Shown here: positions 20,021-30,100 of the stretch, in pieces
Layout of the letters: the number at the start of each line of letters is the position of its first letter
Numbering within the stretch: position 1 is the first letter of the stretch
IMG/VR virus record: IMGVR_UViG_3300046703_000335
Location: 88,336-152,335 of that record
Reading direction: 5' to 3' (one strand)
DNA from: a virus
Length of the DNA stretch: 64,000 nucleotides
Made by a program: the position numbers and the translations under genes
Notes under the pieces: model-generated
Told to the model about the DNA's origin: nothing
Seen by the model: only the letters and a program-made list of their open reading frames with translations
The model's database searches: none

Positions 20021-20374
20021 TTATCTTGTCACTCTTTTTATCTCTATCCCAACATTCCTTTTGTTAACAATACCTATACCCCATAAATACACTTTTTGTT
20101 GCAGTATCGGCGCTATATCATATGTAGCACTACTATTAACTTGGATATAGCCATTTTTTACTGTTGTATTTTGATCCCCTGTATAAGATATAGTTAATGT
20201 TACTGTATATATCCCTGGATGAGAATAATAGTGTGTTGGATTTCTTTCTGAAGAAAAATGTTTATCCCCAAAGTTCCATAACCAATTTTCAATAATACCT
20301 GTGGAATTATCTATAAAATGCACAGTTAACGTTGATGTGCCATTTCTTGGGGAACCTGTAAAATCAGCCTGCAT
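20021..20374 (-). CDS. Single-PKD protein with C-terminal tail type B
   Basis: The 117-residue protein is one PKD domain (residues 2-80: WLWNFGDKHFSSERNPTHYY, then PGIYTVTLTISY) plus a 35-residue tail. The tail reads ATYDIAP...YLWGIGIVNKRNVGIEIKRV and resembles the end of the 732-residue protein at 10.3-12.5 kb (ATPDIAP...YLSDKVNASRNNVGIKIKYK). The shared end may dock both proteins to the same partner. No strong ribosome site is visible; it starts 25 bases after the previous stop. A role as the terminal piece of a fibre is inference. Confidence 0.8.
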   Translation of the reverse strand: MQADFTGSPRNGTSTLTVHFIDNSTGIIENWLWNFGDKHFSSERNPTHYYSHPGIYTVTLTISYTGDQNTTVKNGYIQVNSSATYDIAPILQQKVYLWGIGIVNKRNVGIEIKRVTR

Positions 20375-20399
20375 AAAAAGTCATCTCATTTGAAGTTTT

Positions 20400-20912
20400 T
20401 TATATCTTGTCTAAAGTCATATTTATACCTACAGTATAAGACCCATAGTCAAGGTAATTATGAGAGATAGATCGACCAGTTGCTCCATGAGTATCTCCTA
20501 AATCCCATTGCATTCCGGTATATTGATATCCGGTAGGAGCTAAACTATTATCATCAAGATATACTAATAAGGGTTTTTCTCCTCTTAAGGGTTCTCCAGA
20601 AAAATCCATTTTACCAAGAACCACAAGATGGCTGTCTATATCATCTATCTTATACCAATCATTACCATTATTCATAATAGAAAAAATAACTTTATGATAT
20701 CCATAAGTACGGTATGTGTGCTTTGGTTTTGGGATGTCACTATTAGTACCATCTCCAAAATCCCAATAAAACTTTTTAGGCTCAAAACTTAATCCAGTAT
20801 ACCCAAATACATATTCTGATGGTATAACATCTATTATAGGAAAGCTCTCAGATATTAAGCCACCCGTGTCAGGATCAATTTTACTAATTAATACTATACC
20901 AGTCTCAGCCAT
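20400..20912 (-). CDS. Two-PKD-domain fibre protein
   Basis: The 170-residue protein consists of two PKD-like domains: about 23-99 (FYWDFGDGTNSDIPKPKHTY, then GYHKVIFSIMNNG) and about 100-166 (MQWDLGDTHGATGR, then YGSYTVGINMTLDK). PKD domains are Ig-like stalk modules of surface proteins. It has a good ribosome site (GAGAGGTTTACCATG). It lacks the C-terminal tail peptide seen in the following 117-residue protein. With its neighbours it looks like one piece of a longer fibre spread over several genes. A structural stalk role is the simplest reading; no binding site can be named. Confidence 0.8.
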   Translation of the reverse strand: MAETGIVLISKIDPDTGGLISESFPIIDVIPSEYVFGYTGLSFEPKKFYWDFGDGTNSDIPKPKHTYRTYGYHKVIFSIMNNGNDWYKIDDIDSHLVVLGKMDFSGEPLRGEKPLLVYLDDNSLAPTGYQYTGMQWDLGDTHGATGRSISHNYLDYGSYTVGINMTLDKI

Positions 20913-20937
20913 GGTAAACCTCTCTTATACCTTCTAT

Positions 20938-21594
20938 TTACAGAGTACCAAGATACCCCGCTTTACCTCTACCTTCAGCATAATAGGAAGCTATGTCTTT
21001 ATTAACCGCCCATATTCTTAATTCATCCATTTTCATAGTACTATTAAGTAATATATCAGTCCCGGTACCAGAGAATGTTATAGGGCTACTATTCTCAAAT
21101 CTTATAACTTCAAGTTCTTTCAAATAATAGGAAAAACTTCCTACATACATTTTTCCAGTATATCTGTTAAAACCAATAAACGCCCAATTACCTGGTTCAG
21201 CTACTTTATTTTTGGATCTAAAGATATTATCATTATCCTCAAATACCAGATGAAAAGACTGATCAAGATATAATCTCCAGTAACATCCTGAAATTGTATC
21301 AAAAGATTGTGCTACGATGAAATCCGGAATGGGGATGTATGTGTCAACAATTATATAGCTACTTTTAGTAACTGAGTATTGATCTGCATTCGTTTGAGCT
21401 ATTAAAATTACATCATATTCCCCAGGATAATAATAAGTATGGTTTATTGTCTGAAGATCACTTCCCTCAACAATAATACCATCTCCGAAAATCCATTTTC
21501 TATGTACTATAGTCAAATCCGTAGGATCATTAAAAGTCGTAGATAGATATCCAGATCCTGTCCTGTATGTTGCAACTATGTCCGGTTGTGTCAT
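20938..21594 (-). CDS. PKD domain plus LamG second half
   Basis: The 218-residue protein has a PKD domain at about 4-85 (HRKWIFGDGIIVEGSD, then YYYPGEYDVILIAQT). From about 88 it reads like the second half of a LamG/concanavalin jellyroll: YWRLYLDQSFHLVFEDND, GNWAFIGFNRYTGKMYVGSF and MKMDELRIWAVNKD. The complementary first half lies in the preceding gene, whose stop is 5 bases upstream of this ATG. The two halves may associate, or the second half may stand alone. No ribosome site is evident, so translation is probably coupled. The role is likely a tail-fibre head that binds surface glycans; this is inference. Confidence 0.82.
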   Translation of the reverse strand: MTQPDIVATYRTGSGYLSTTFNDPTDLTIVHRKWIFGDGIIVEGSDLQTINHTYYYPGEYDVILIAQTNADQYSVTKSSYIIVDTYIPIPDFIVAQSFDTISGCYWRLYLDQSFHLVFEDNDNIFRSKNKVAEPGNWAFIGFNRYTGKMYVGSFSYYLKELEVIRFENSSPITFSGTGTDILLNSTMKMDELRIWAVNKDIASYYAEGRGKAGYLGTL

Positions 21595-21599
21595 ATTAT

Positions 21600-22709
21600 T
21601 TATGCTATCGTTATTTGTTCAGATTTTATATGAGATCCTGCTGAGTTAGTCGCTGTCAATTTAACCACATATATTCCAGTAGATCCAAAAGAGTGTGTTA
21701 TTATTCCAGAGTTATAAATATACCCATCAATATCCCATGTAAGTGTCTTTGGTAAATACAACGAAGCATCCATAAATCTTATAGGGTATCCTACTATACC
21801 AGTATAAGTTTCATAAATAAAATCAGCTATTGGGGATTGATTAACATTTATCCATGCCTGTATAGTTCCTGTAAATCCGATATATTTATTATTACGATAT
21901 CCGGATATCCCTCCACGATACTGTATACTGTGACAATTATCTATGATGCCTTCTTCAAGAGTAAGAACTGATTGACCTTGATCAATTATCTCTATAGAAG
22001 TACTTGACCCAGTTTCGTTATTAAAAATTATCCCTGTTAATCCTGCTCCAGTTGCACCCCACACAAGATCTCTTTCGTAAGAAGAATAATCAGTTAAATT
22101 TACATCATTAGTTTTAAATTTCAGATAAAGCAAGAGATCTAAATTTTGATATACTCCTGTTTCTCCTTGGATACCTGTAGATCCCATCATACCCACACAA
22201 GTGTCCCCTTGGATACCTGTATACCCAATTGGGCCTTCTATACCAGTATAACCCTGATAACCTGTATACCCGTAAAATCCTGTATCACCTACTTTACCTT
22301 GAGCACCTCTATCACCTTGTATAAATTCCGAAGTAATCGCAAAGGTGGACATTTTTGAATATAAATTTATCTTTTTTACTTCAAAACTGGATAAAGATTG
22401 CTGGAGTATAAACTGTCCAATAGGTAGGGCATTAGTTAAAGCATCACTATCGCATGAATCTATGTATGATACAGATTTCTTAACTGTATCAAAGATAAAT
22501 TTTCCAGTATCTATAGAATAATAGATATTTACAGCGGCATAATATCTTTTTTCCATTGGGATAATAAAAAAAGATTGTTGTCTCAATGGTAAAACAATAT
22601 TTACAATAGATACAATCTTATTATTATATAGTACATTTCCTATATTAATTATATAATCTATAGAGCCGTCAAAATTTTTACGCTCGAATATGTTATTTGC
22701 ATTATCCAT
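21600..22709 (-). CDS. Collagen-like fibre protein with LamG first half and PKD domain
   Basis: The 369-residue protein has four parts. Residues 1-120 form an N-terminal domain similar to those of two further collagen-like proteins (8.9-10.3 kb). Residues about 132-186 are Gly-x-Tyr repeats such as GFYGYTGYQGYTGIEGPIG. About 188-292 resemble the first half of a LamG/concanavalin-like jellyroll (LLLYLKFKTNDVNLTDYSS, then FTGTIQAWINVNQ). About 294-368 form a PKD domain (TLTWDIDGYIYNSG, then GIYVVKLTATNSAG). The LamG second half is missing here but appears in the next gene. Collagen-like stretches form trimeric stalks; LamG domains often bind sugars. The start has only a weak GGAAA site. The gene belongs to the adsorption block. 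Confidence 0.85.
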   Translation of the reverse strand: MDNANNIFERKNFDGSIDYIINIGNVLYNNKIVSIVNIVLPLRQQSFFIIPMEKRYYAAVNIYYSIDTGKFIFDTVKKSVSYIDSCDSDALTNALPIGQFILQQSLSSFEVKKINLYSKMSTFAITSEFIQGDRGAQGKVGDTGFYGYTGYQGYTGIEGPIGYTGIQGDTCVGMMGSTGIQGETGVYQNLDLLLYLKFKTNDVNLTDYSSYERDLVWGATGAGLTGIIFNNETGSSTSIEIIDQGQSVLTLEEGIIDNCHSIQYRGGISGYRNNKYIGFTGTIQAWINVNQSPIADFIYETYTGIVGYPIRFMDASLYLPKTLTWDIDGYIYNSGIITHSFGSTGIYVVKLTATNSAGSHIKSEQITIA

Positions 22710-22715
22710 AAGATA

Positions 22716-25700
22716 TTATTTCCGAACAATAGGCTTATTAATTAGTCTATACATCGCTATTGATGTATCAACATTTTCTACATATCCTGGAAGATATTCT
22801 GTACCGGTATCCTCATAAAATCCAGTTTTGTTTTCATTTCTTGCTCTATAAGTTTTACTAAATATAACCAGTATAAGCTCCCCCCTCAAGAAAGGATACG
22901 TCATTTTAGATCTTATTCGAGCCAAAAATGGTATAAAAACTTTTCTCGGTGTAGATATAGTAAGATCTTCACAATGAGATATAATATCAGAAGAACATTC
23001 CCTATAATATGGTCTACCTAACTTATCCCCCACATTATTGGGTTGAGAAAAAGTAAGATCATCCCCTACATATTGAGAAACTATAGCGGGTAATTTCACA
23101 AAACCCGTATCAATTCTGAAGTTAGAAAAATCAAGATCATCTACATTAGAAAAAAAGTTATCATTAAATACTTCATCCGAATTAACTGGGATATGTTCTG
23201 CTGGTACAGCATAGGGTTCCCCGGGAATAAGATCACTGGATCCCGTTCCTAAATTTGTAATATAGACAAAATCTGAATTTTTAATAATCTCAACGGTCAT
23301 CTCACTCGGTAAATTAGCTACAGACTGGTAAGGAACATATTTATAAAAGACCGATGAGACCGGGGTATTGGTGATACCCGGAAGAGTGTTTAACTTAATC
23401 AAAAGAGGAATAAGAATAGTACCTGATGTAACTGACTTTCTACCATCAAAAGTCAATACAATAATAGATGTCCCTAAACCTGTAACACTGGCAATAGGTA
23501 TCATTGAATAATAATCTACACCAGTAGAAGGTTTATACCATGCATACTGCTGCATAGTATTATCTCGTACATTACAAGAACTTATACCCAAAATTGAGCC
23601 ATTAACTAACCCACTCGGTACGCCAGGACCATCTATTATAGAAATAGTAGCATTTGACCCACCGATAGTACTGGCTTGATATAGAACACCTACATACATG
23701 CCTGAAACTGCTCTGGATGCAATATTGAAATTTGCGGAGAAAGAAGTCCTTAGAGCTTCCTGATTTTCACCAGTTGCCTTTACCGTAATACCTATATTTG
23801 GATTAGTCCCTCCAACTGCATCACCAGTAACAATAGCTTCCAGAACAACTTCAACAACAGAATTTCCAGGAATAGTAAAAGCAGGATCAAGATATATAAC
23901 CAAGTTGCTTGTATCGGAGTCCTCCCGATCTCTCATAGTGAGATTATTCTGATAATCAATCCCAACTTTATAAACTGATCCATTTACATTTTTAATCGAT
24001 TGTACCCCATAAACTGCATATCCATTAATATTTTTAGGAATACGCAGAATATCTGTCACAACAGTAGTCTTAAGATAATAATGGTAGATAACCAAAGAGC
24101 CTTTATACTGCTGACCCTTAAACTTTTTAAAACCCCTTTGATAATCTTGATCACTATGAATTTCATACCCAACCAAGTCATATAGAGCTCGATCATCCGG
24201 ATTATCTTGAATAATTTTTGCAGAATATAATTCAGTATAATCATGGTATCCCGGGACATTTTCAGGTAATTCTTCCAGGATCTTTATAGGTATTCTGGAA
24301 TTTATACCATTGAAATATATTGAGGTATTTGGATTACTCGACACTGGTCTATATTTTATTGCAATAGGATTCTGTGGAACTCTACTAAGACCTACCTTAG
24401 AATAATCCATATAATTTGCTGTTATAACATAAGTCACACCTTCAAGATCTCCCCCGGCAGGAGCAAAATTATCTTCAATATGAAAAATAACTTTATTTGT
24501 ACCATATCCTTCGAAAGTTCCATTTACTGGTTCATTAGTAAGTACTCCATCTCGACTTATATATGCTGAATAATATGAGGGATCATTATGGTATAATCCT
24601 ATATCGATAGGACCAAAAGTTAATTCTGCAGTAGTTATTTGGATATTAGGGTCAAGGATTTTTTGATCTGCCACGATAACAGCTGCAGAAGATACTCCTC
24701 CTCTTACTAAGTTCTGGTTATCTGTGATACCCGTATAAGTATCTACCATCATCATAATAGTACCATATTGAAGACCCTGCTGATCTTTATCACTCAAATT
24801 AGTATTGAGCGTATTAGCTAATAGCTTTTCAAGATTTTTTTCCAGGAAATAGCTATAGGATTGGATATTTATCTGTCTACGAATATCAACGATATCATCC
24901 TGGATAATATGGTTGTATGTCAATCCATCCGGTCTTATTGCCCCGATATTAAAATCTGTAGAGCCATTTATATTGCTATCTACATTAAATGCTGCTGAAT
25001 TTCTTCTGGTAACAAAAAACATAGGAATAGCCCAACTATACCCGTCATAGGTGCTACGGCATCTTGAACGCCATAATCCATAATCACCATTCTCTTCACC
25101 CATATTTACAAAAGTATAACTGCCTGCATCATTAGAATTAAGATTAGGACCAAGGCTATATACAAAATCATGACCAATACCAGCTTCAGTATATATGTAA
25201 GGGTCAACTCCTTCAGCTATTCTTATTCGATATTGAATTTGAACTCGTTTAGTAGTTTCCGTACCAACTTGAGGATCAATGATATTATCAGGGAGATATT
25301 CTTCCGCACCAGAAAGTACGTTACCTTCAGGATATATTCTTCCTACAGATTTTGTTATTAAATCTGTATCCTGAGTTTCAGCAGACCCATTCGAATAATA
25401 TGCTATATACCCGTCTGATCCGCAGAACCATCCCTTATTAGTCTCAAATAGAAATGCATCTTTAAGGTCAGCACCGATACCTAATTCAAGTATTGTCCAT
25501 TTAGCCCCACTATTGCTACTATACAATACGATACCATAATCACCAGCAATCCATACTTTATCTTCAACTGAAAAGGATATTTGAGCTGGAGTAATGCTAG
25601 AAAAACTTCCATAAGATGGTCTAAAATCAGAAGGCTGACCAAAGGGTTCATAATCTATAGCTGCTTCAAAAACCCTCACCTTTTCACGTTCACTGTTCGG

Positions 25701-27122
25701 TAAAGATGCATCAGATAGTTTATAAGGGCTGAGTATCTGATTGATTGCATTTCTAAGCTCTTCCGAATTTGCATACTGATCGAGATCAAGAACATTAATG
25801 TAATTGATATTATCCTGTACTCCTGAATATTCCAAAACAAGTGAATTTGGATACGTATTTGGAGAAATCTTATATATAAGATTTTTAAAGAAATTTCTGG
25901 AGCTAGGGTAAACAGCAATAGTGAATTTTATAGCAAACTCACGCTTGATATAAACTTTATTTAGTTTGTTAACTCTATCCGGAAATATCTCAGATATAGT
26001 CTTATATGCACCATTGTACCAGATTCTATCTGACATCTCAGACCATGAAAAGCCACTATCAGAAGTACGGAAAATTCTTCCATCATCAGAAGATGCTACT
26101 CCATCATTTAAATTAAAAAATGCCATAGAAGTAATATTTGAAGTTATAGTAACACCTAATGCCACATTAATCATATTAAATCTCTGCCAGATATTACCTC
26201 CATCTTTTGTCATAAGGAGAGTGCCCTTATCTCCGGAAGCCCATCCTACAGCGACATCATAGAAGTATATAGTGCTAAGATTTTCAGTAACACTTGAAGT
26301 CTGTGACGAGAGTACAAAATTTGTACCATCTATAGATAGAAGAATAGTTCCATTATCCCCTACTATACAGACATTCTGGTCATTTATAATAAAAATATTA
26401 TTCAAATTATCTACTATTGGAGTTTCAATAGAAAACCATGTTTCTCCCCCATCCAATGTCTTGATAATCACACCACCATTACCAACAGCATATCCCAAGT
26501 AAAGATCAAAAAAACTTACCTTATTAAATTTAACATTAACTGGGGTCTCAATAGATATCCAATTTATTCCCCCGTCAATAGTTTTAAGAATGGTACCAGT
26601 ATCTCCTACAGCCCAGCCAATATTTTCATTATACATCCAGATACCATTAAGAGTACTTACTTTAGATATAGGCTGCGGTTTTGCAACTCCTTCTAATGAT
26701 TCTGATGTAGTGCCCTGAGGAGAAACTATAGATCTCCAAACTTCAAGAAATACTCCATCTACTCTAGCACCCGATCGTATAGAATCATCAAAAGCGACAT
26801 TATTGACATGACGTAATGGAGTATTGGTATTAGTAACATATACAGGCCATCCATTTACCATAGCCACTTCAGGTTTGGCACCATTTGGATCCTGAGTATA
26901 GAAGCTATTATTAAAATCATTAGAGGTATAAACCGGTCGATAGCTTAACCAACCCGAGGGGAGATGAGCTGTAGATTTCCGGGTAAGTATCTCTTGAAAT
27001 TCTTGAGCATTATTGAGCTCAACATCTAATGCAGGTTTACCCTCTTGAAAAACGACTTTATCAAAAGCATACCCTAAACCCTCATAAGAGGTTGAGATGT
27101 CTTCTCCATGGTTAATAGCCAT
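22716..27122 (-). CDS. Baseplate/fibre scaffold protein with inserted YCF48-like Asp-box propeller
   Basis: The 1468-residue protein has a scaffold shared with the gene at the left edge. Residues 20-135 contain VVFQEGKPALDVELN, LPSGWL, VNGWPVYV and FLEVWR; residues about 622-770 contain ETTKRVQIQYRIR, WAIPMFFVTRR and QDDIVDIRRQ. Between them stand blades of the YCF48/BNR type: GWAVGDTGTILKTIDGGINW, GYAVGNGGVIIKTLDGGETW and three more (about 155-365). Two further blades, VWIAGDYGIVLYSSNSGAKW and GWFCGSDGYIAYYSNGS, stand at about 520-580. This totals seven blades with a 140-residue insert after blade five. Asp-box propellers often bind or cleave glycans; no sialidase active-site set was recognised. 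A receptor-binding or decoration role at the baseplate is inference. Confidence 0.85.
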   Translation of the reverse strand: MAINHGEDISTSYEGLGYAFDKVVFQEGKPALDVELNNAQEFQEILTRKSTAHLPSGWLSYRPVYTSNDFNNSFYTQDPNGAKPEVAMVNGWPVYVTNTNTPLRHVNNVAFDDSIRSGARVDGVFLEVWRSIVSPQGTTSESLEGVAKPQPISKVSTLNGIWMYNENIGWAVGDTGTILKTIDGGINWISIETPVNVKFNKVSFFDLYLGYAVGNGGVIIKTLDGGETWFSIETPIVDNLNNIFIINDQNVCIVGDNGTILLSIDGTNFVLSSQTSSVTENLSTIYFYDVAVGWASGDKGTLLMTKDGGNIWQRFNMINVALGVTITSNITSMAFFNLNDGVASSDDGRIFRTSDSGFSWSEMSDRIWYNGAYKTISEIFPDRVNKLNKVYIKREFAIKFTIAVYPSSRNFFKNLIYKISPNTYPNSLVLEYSGVQDNINYINVLDLDQYANSEELRNAINQILSPYKLSDASLPNSEREKVRVFEAAIDYEPFGQPSDFRPSYGSFSSITPAQISFSVEDKVWIAGDYGIVLYSSNSGAKWTILELGIGADLKDAFLFETNKGWFCGSDGYIAYYSNGSAETQDTDLITKSVGRIYPEGNVLSGAEEYLPDNIIDPQVGTETTKRVQIQYRIRIAEGVDPYIYTEAGIGHDFVYSLGPNLNSNDAGSYTFVNMGEENGDYGLWRSRCRSTYDGYSWAIPMFFVTRRNSAAFNVDSNINGSTDFNIGAIRPDGLTYNHIIQDDIVDIRRQINIQSYSYFLEKNLEKLLANTLNTNLSDKDQQGLQYGTIMMMVDTYTGITDNQNLVRGGVSSAAVIVADQKILDPNIQITTAELTFGPIDIGLYHNDPSYYSAYISRDGVLTNEPVNGTFEGYGTNKVIFHIEDNFAPAGGDLEGVTYVITANYMDYSKVGLSRVPQNPIAIKYRPVSSNPNTSIYFNGINSRIPIKILEELPENVPGYHDYTELYSAKIIQDNPDDRALYDLVGYEIHSDQDYQRGFKKFKGQQYKGSLVIYHYYLKTTVVTDILRIPKNINGYAVYGVQSIKNVNGSVYKVGIDYQNNLTMRDREDSDTSNLVIYLDPAFTIPGNSVVEVVLEAIVTGDAVGGTNPNIGITVKATGENQEALRTSFSANFNIASRAVSGMYVGVLYQASTIGGSNATISIIDGPGVPSGLVNGSILGISSCNVRDNTMQQYAWYKPSTGVDYYSMIPIASVTGLGTSIIVLTFDGRKSVTSGTILIPLLIKLNTLPGITNTPVSSVFYKYVPYQSVANLPSEMTVEIIKNSDFVYITNLGTGSSDLIPGEPYAVPAEHIPVNSDEVFNDNFFSNVDDLDFSNFRIDTGFVKLPAIVSQYVGDDLTFSQPNNVGDKLGRPYYRECSSDIISHCEDLTISTPRKVFIPFLARIRSKMTYPFLRGELILVIFSKTYRARNENKTGFYEDTGTEYLPGYVENVDTSIAMYRLINKPIVRK

Positions 27123-27125
27123 ACG

Positions 27126-30100
27126 TTAAAATCCCCGTTTGTTTACTTTTTCATCAATAATTTCTATATCCCTCAGACTAATATTATCTATATCAAGATA
27201 TTCTATTTCAGAGGTGTCTAAATCACCAACTGGATTTTCATCTGCTGGATAATATGTGAAATATGAAACTTTATAGAATTTAGTTTGAGGAGGTGCACCA
27301 TCCGTAGTACTTACTATGATTTTTCCATCTGATTGAATATAAGCTCTTCCCGCTCCCTTTGATACATCTATGGGTGAAGACACAAGAGTGAGAGGAATAT
27401 TGTTTTCATAAACTCCTCTGAAATAATTTGGGTCTCCGCCATTATCCGATGTCTTATAAGTTAGAACTTTATCAATACTCCTATAAGATGTTATACCTGA
27501 AGCACTGGCTTTATTATACGTCTCAAATGTAGCATAGCCAACGGGGTCAAGTGGGATAAAAGAGCCATTCCTTTTCATCATTCGAGTAAAAGGTATTCTG
27601 ATATCCTTCACACCATCAACACCACGTACAACACCTGACACAGAACTTTGTGTTAATGTCTCTCCCATTTTAAGTCGTGAAACATAGTTTGAAATAGCGG
27701 TCACAATTCTTGACTTAAGAAGATTAATATCAGTACCAGTTTTTCGTACTATTACAAAACTTATATCCGCAAAATTTCTTATAGATTGTTTAGTAATAAC
27801 ATCGCCACAAGCATGCTTCATTATATCAATTTTTGCCTGAACTTGCTGTATTAAATTATTAGTAATAAAAGTTACATTAAAATTCTCACTAGCCCTATAT
27901 GAAACAGCTACTCTGTCTCCATGTCTTATCTTACTATGATATAAAAGTTCAAGGTAAGTATATGCAATATCACTCCCCAGATCAATAGCATAATCTATAT
28001 CTTTTAGATAGGCAGTCCCGCCACCTATAGGAGTAACGACTATTGAAGCAGCATCTACTCCTTTTAAAACCAATTTTGCTGGAGTATCATAGAGCATATC
28101 ATGCTCTTCATTTGATATAGTAATAAATTCCTGGATATTATCGGATTCATTAAAAAAGAATTTCACAGCATCTTTAGCAATACTTGAATTACCATTGAGT
28201 ATAGGGTCTTCATATTTTACCAAGCGATATTTTGATGTATCAATAGTTGCTCCTGCAGAAGTAGTTACAGACACTATTGAGTCTACTGGCTGCTGAGAAA
28301 GAACCAGCATATTTGAACTTCTATATAAATATGCTACTTCAACTATATCAAAAGTAGCCAAACCTATATTTAAATTCTGCTGATTTTTATCTAATAAAAT
28401 TGTGTCACCTTCCCCAATTATTTGTAGGTTAGATAAAGAATAATCTTTTCCTCGTGTAATATTTCTTACTTTATTTACTGCCACTATTGGATTATCTACG
28501 CTAACTTTTTGATTCTTACTTCTTAATCTGAAATCTGTTGCATCCGAGATATAAAATGTTTCCCCGACTTTATTACCGTAGGAATCAGTTGGGTATTCAT
28601 AGCTAAAAGCAACTTGATCAACCATTTGCATAAACTTAGTACCTCTAACATGCACATCAACCTTACCACCTATGTGACGATTATCTACAGGATCATAATC
28701 CCTCATCATTAGAGAATCCCCAGCTATTTCCACTCGTGCCTGTACAACCCCAGGAACATCCATAGCTGTTGAATTATACCCACCTTCTGTTCCTGAATCA
28801 TATTCTAATTTTGCAACTTTTATCCTATCTGTAAGCTGCTGATTTGTCTCCCTATCATTACCATATCTTGTTGGAATTTCATTTATGACTCGTAAACTCG
28901 GAGAAACGTTTAATGCAACAGTGATAGCTTCTGCTGGGACATCCCCTGATTTCCCTGGTGATTGGGCTACTATATCTGTTTGAATCTCATAACGCTTCAA
29001 TGTAGGATTATAATAAGTATCTGGGTTAGCTGCGCTTAGTATCTTAGTACCTACTACTGCAAAAGATATTGAACCAATACTACTGCTATAATCAGGGGCT
29101 GTTGATACAATGGTATTATCGGCGATTATAATATCATTTGTAGGACGAATCTCTGTATAGAAAAGTACTAATCCAGTGGATTTAGTAGATCCTTTTCTTT
29201 CAAGATTATAGTTAGAAGCATATTTATTAAACTGTTCATCTATAAGTAATTGAAGATTACTCGAATCGGTAAGACCAAGAGCTGCTGCTAAAGCTCTCTT
29301 ACGAGGATTAGTAGAAATTGGGTCACTTATACCATCCCCATCAGCATCATCAAAAGCTATTAGAGTATCTAAAGATAAACACGAGAAAATAAAATCCTGG
29401 ATAACATATACTTTTTCAAATTCAAGAGCCACAGGATCAGAAATATCTCGGATAACTGATCCTGGAACAATATTAATCTGATCATTATTGACCATCATCT
29501 CTCTTGATATAGAGAAAAGAATATCACTCCTGGATCTTTTAGGTAAATTTTGATAATCAGTTGTATATGTAAGAAACTGTCCTTCTAATTCTTGAGAATA
29601 TGGGCTCTCTACTAATTGATTTAGAGCTTTATCAAAAGTTCTCACTGTTGTTACTATATAGTATATGATATCACTACTGATTGTTTGACCATCTGATAAA
29701 AAGATATTTGATATTTTATTTTGTTGGACTAATTTAGCCAATACAGTTTTATCTAAATTAAATGTATAGTATTCAGTAGAAACTTGATTACTTCTTGTAG
29801 TAGTTACCGTGATATTATTGACAGTATCCTCGTAAGATGTGGTATTCAATAGCACATCTTCAGTTTCTGATTCATCCACATTTGTAATAGGAACATCATT
29901 CATAAGTACATATTCTGTACCAGGAACCATACTCATATAAAAGTTACAACCAGAAAAATCATTATCAAGATTAAGTACAATACTGGAAGAAGGTATAAGA
30001 ATTTTTAAATAATCTTTATATCTTCTCATCTTAATACCTGTAACAGGATTAGCAGATGCAGTGATATTATTCTCTGTAGTTATATTCGCAATAATCCTGG

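Noticed and set aside
17246-22709. Diversity-generating retroelement with variable repeat in the PKD array
   Set aside because: No reverse transcriptase gene, no template/variable repeat pair with A-specific changes is visible here; PKD copies differ throughout as in old duplications.
22716-27122. Active sialidase in the propeller-bearing protein
   Set aside because: Asp-box-type blades are clear, but no FRIP motif or catalytic Arg triad was recognised; a YCF48-like non-enzymatic propeller fits better.
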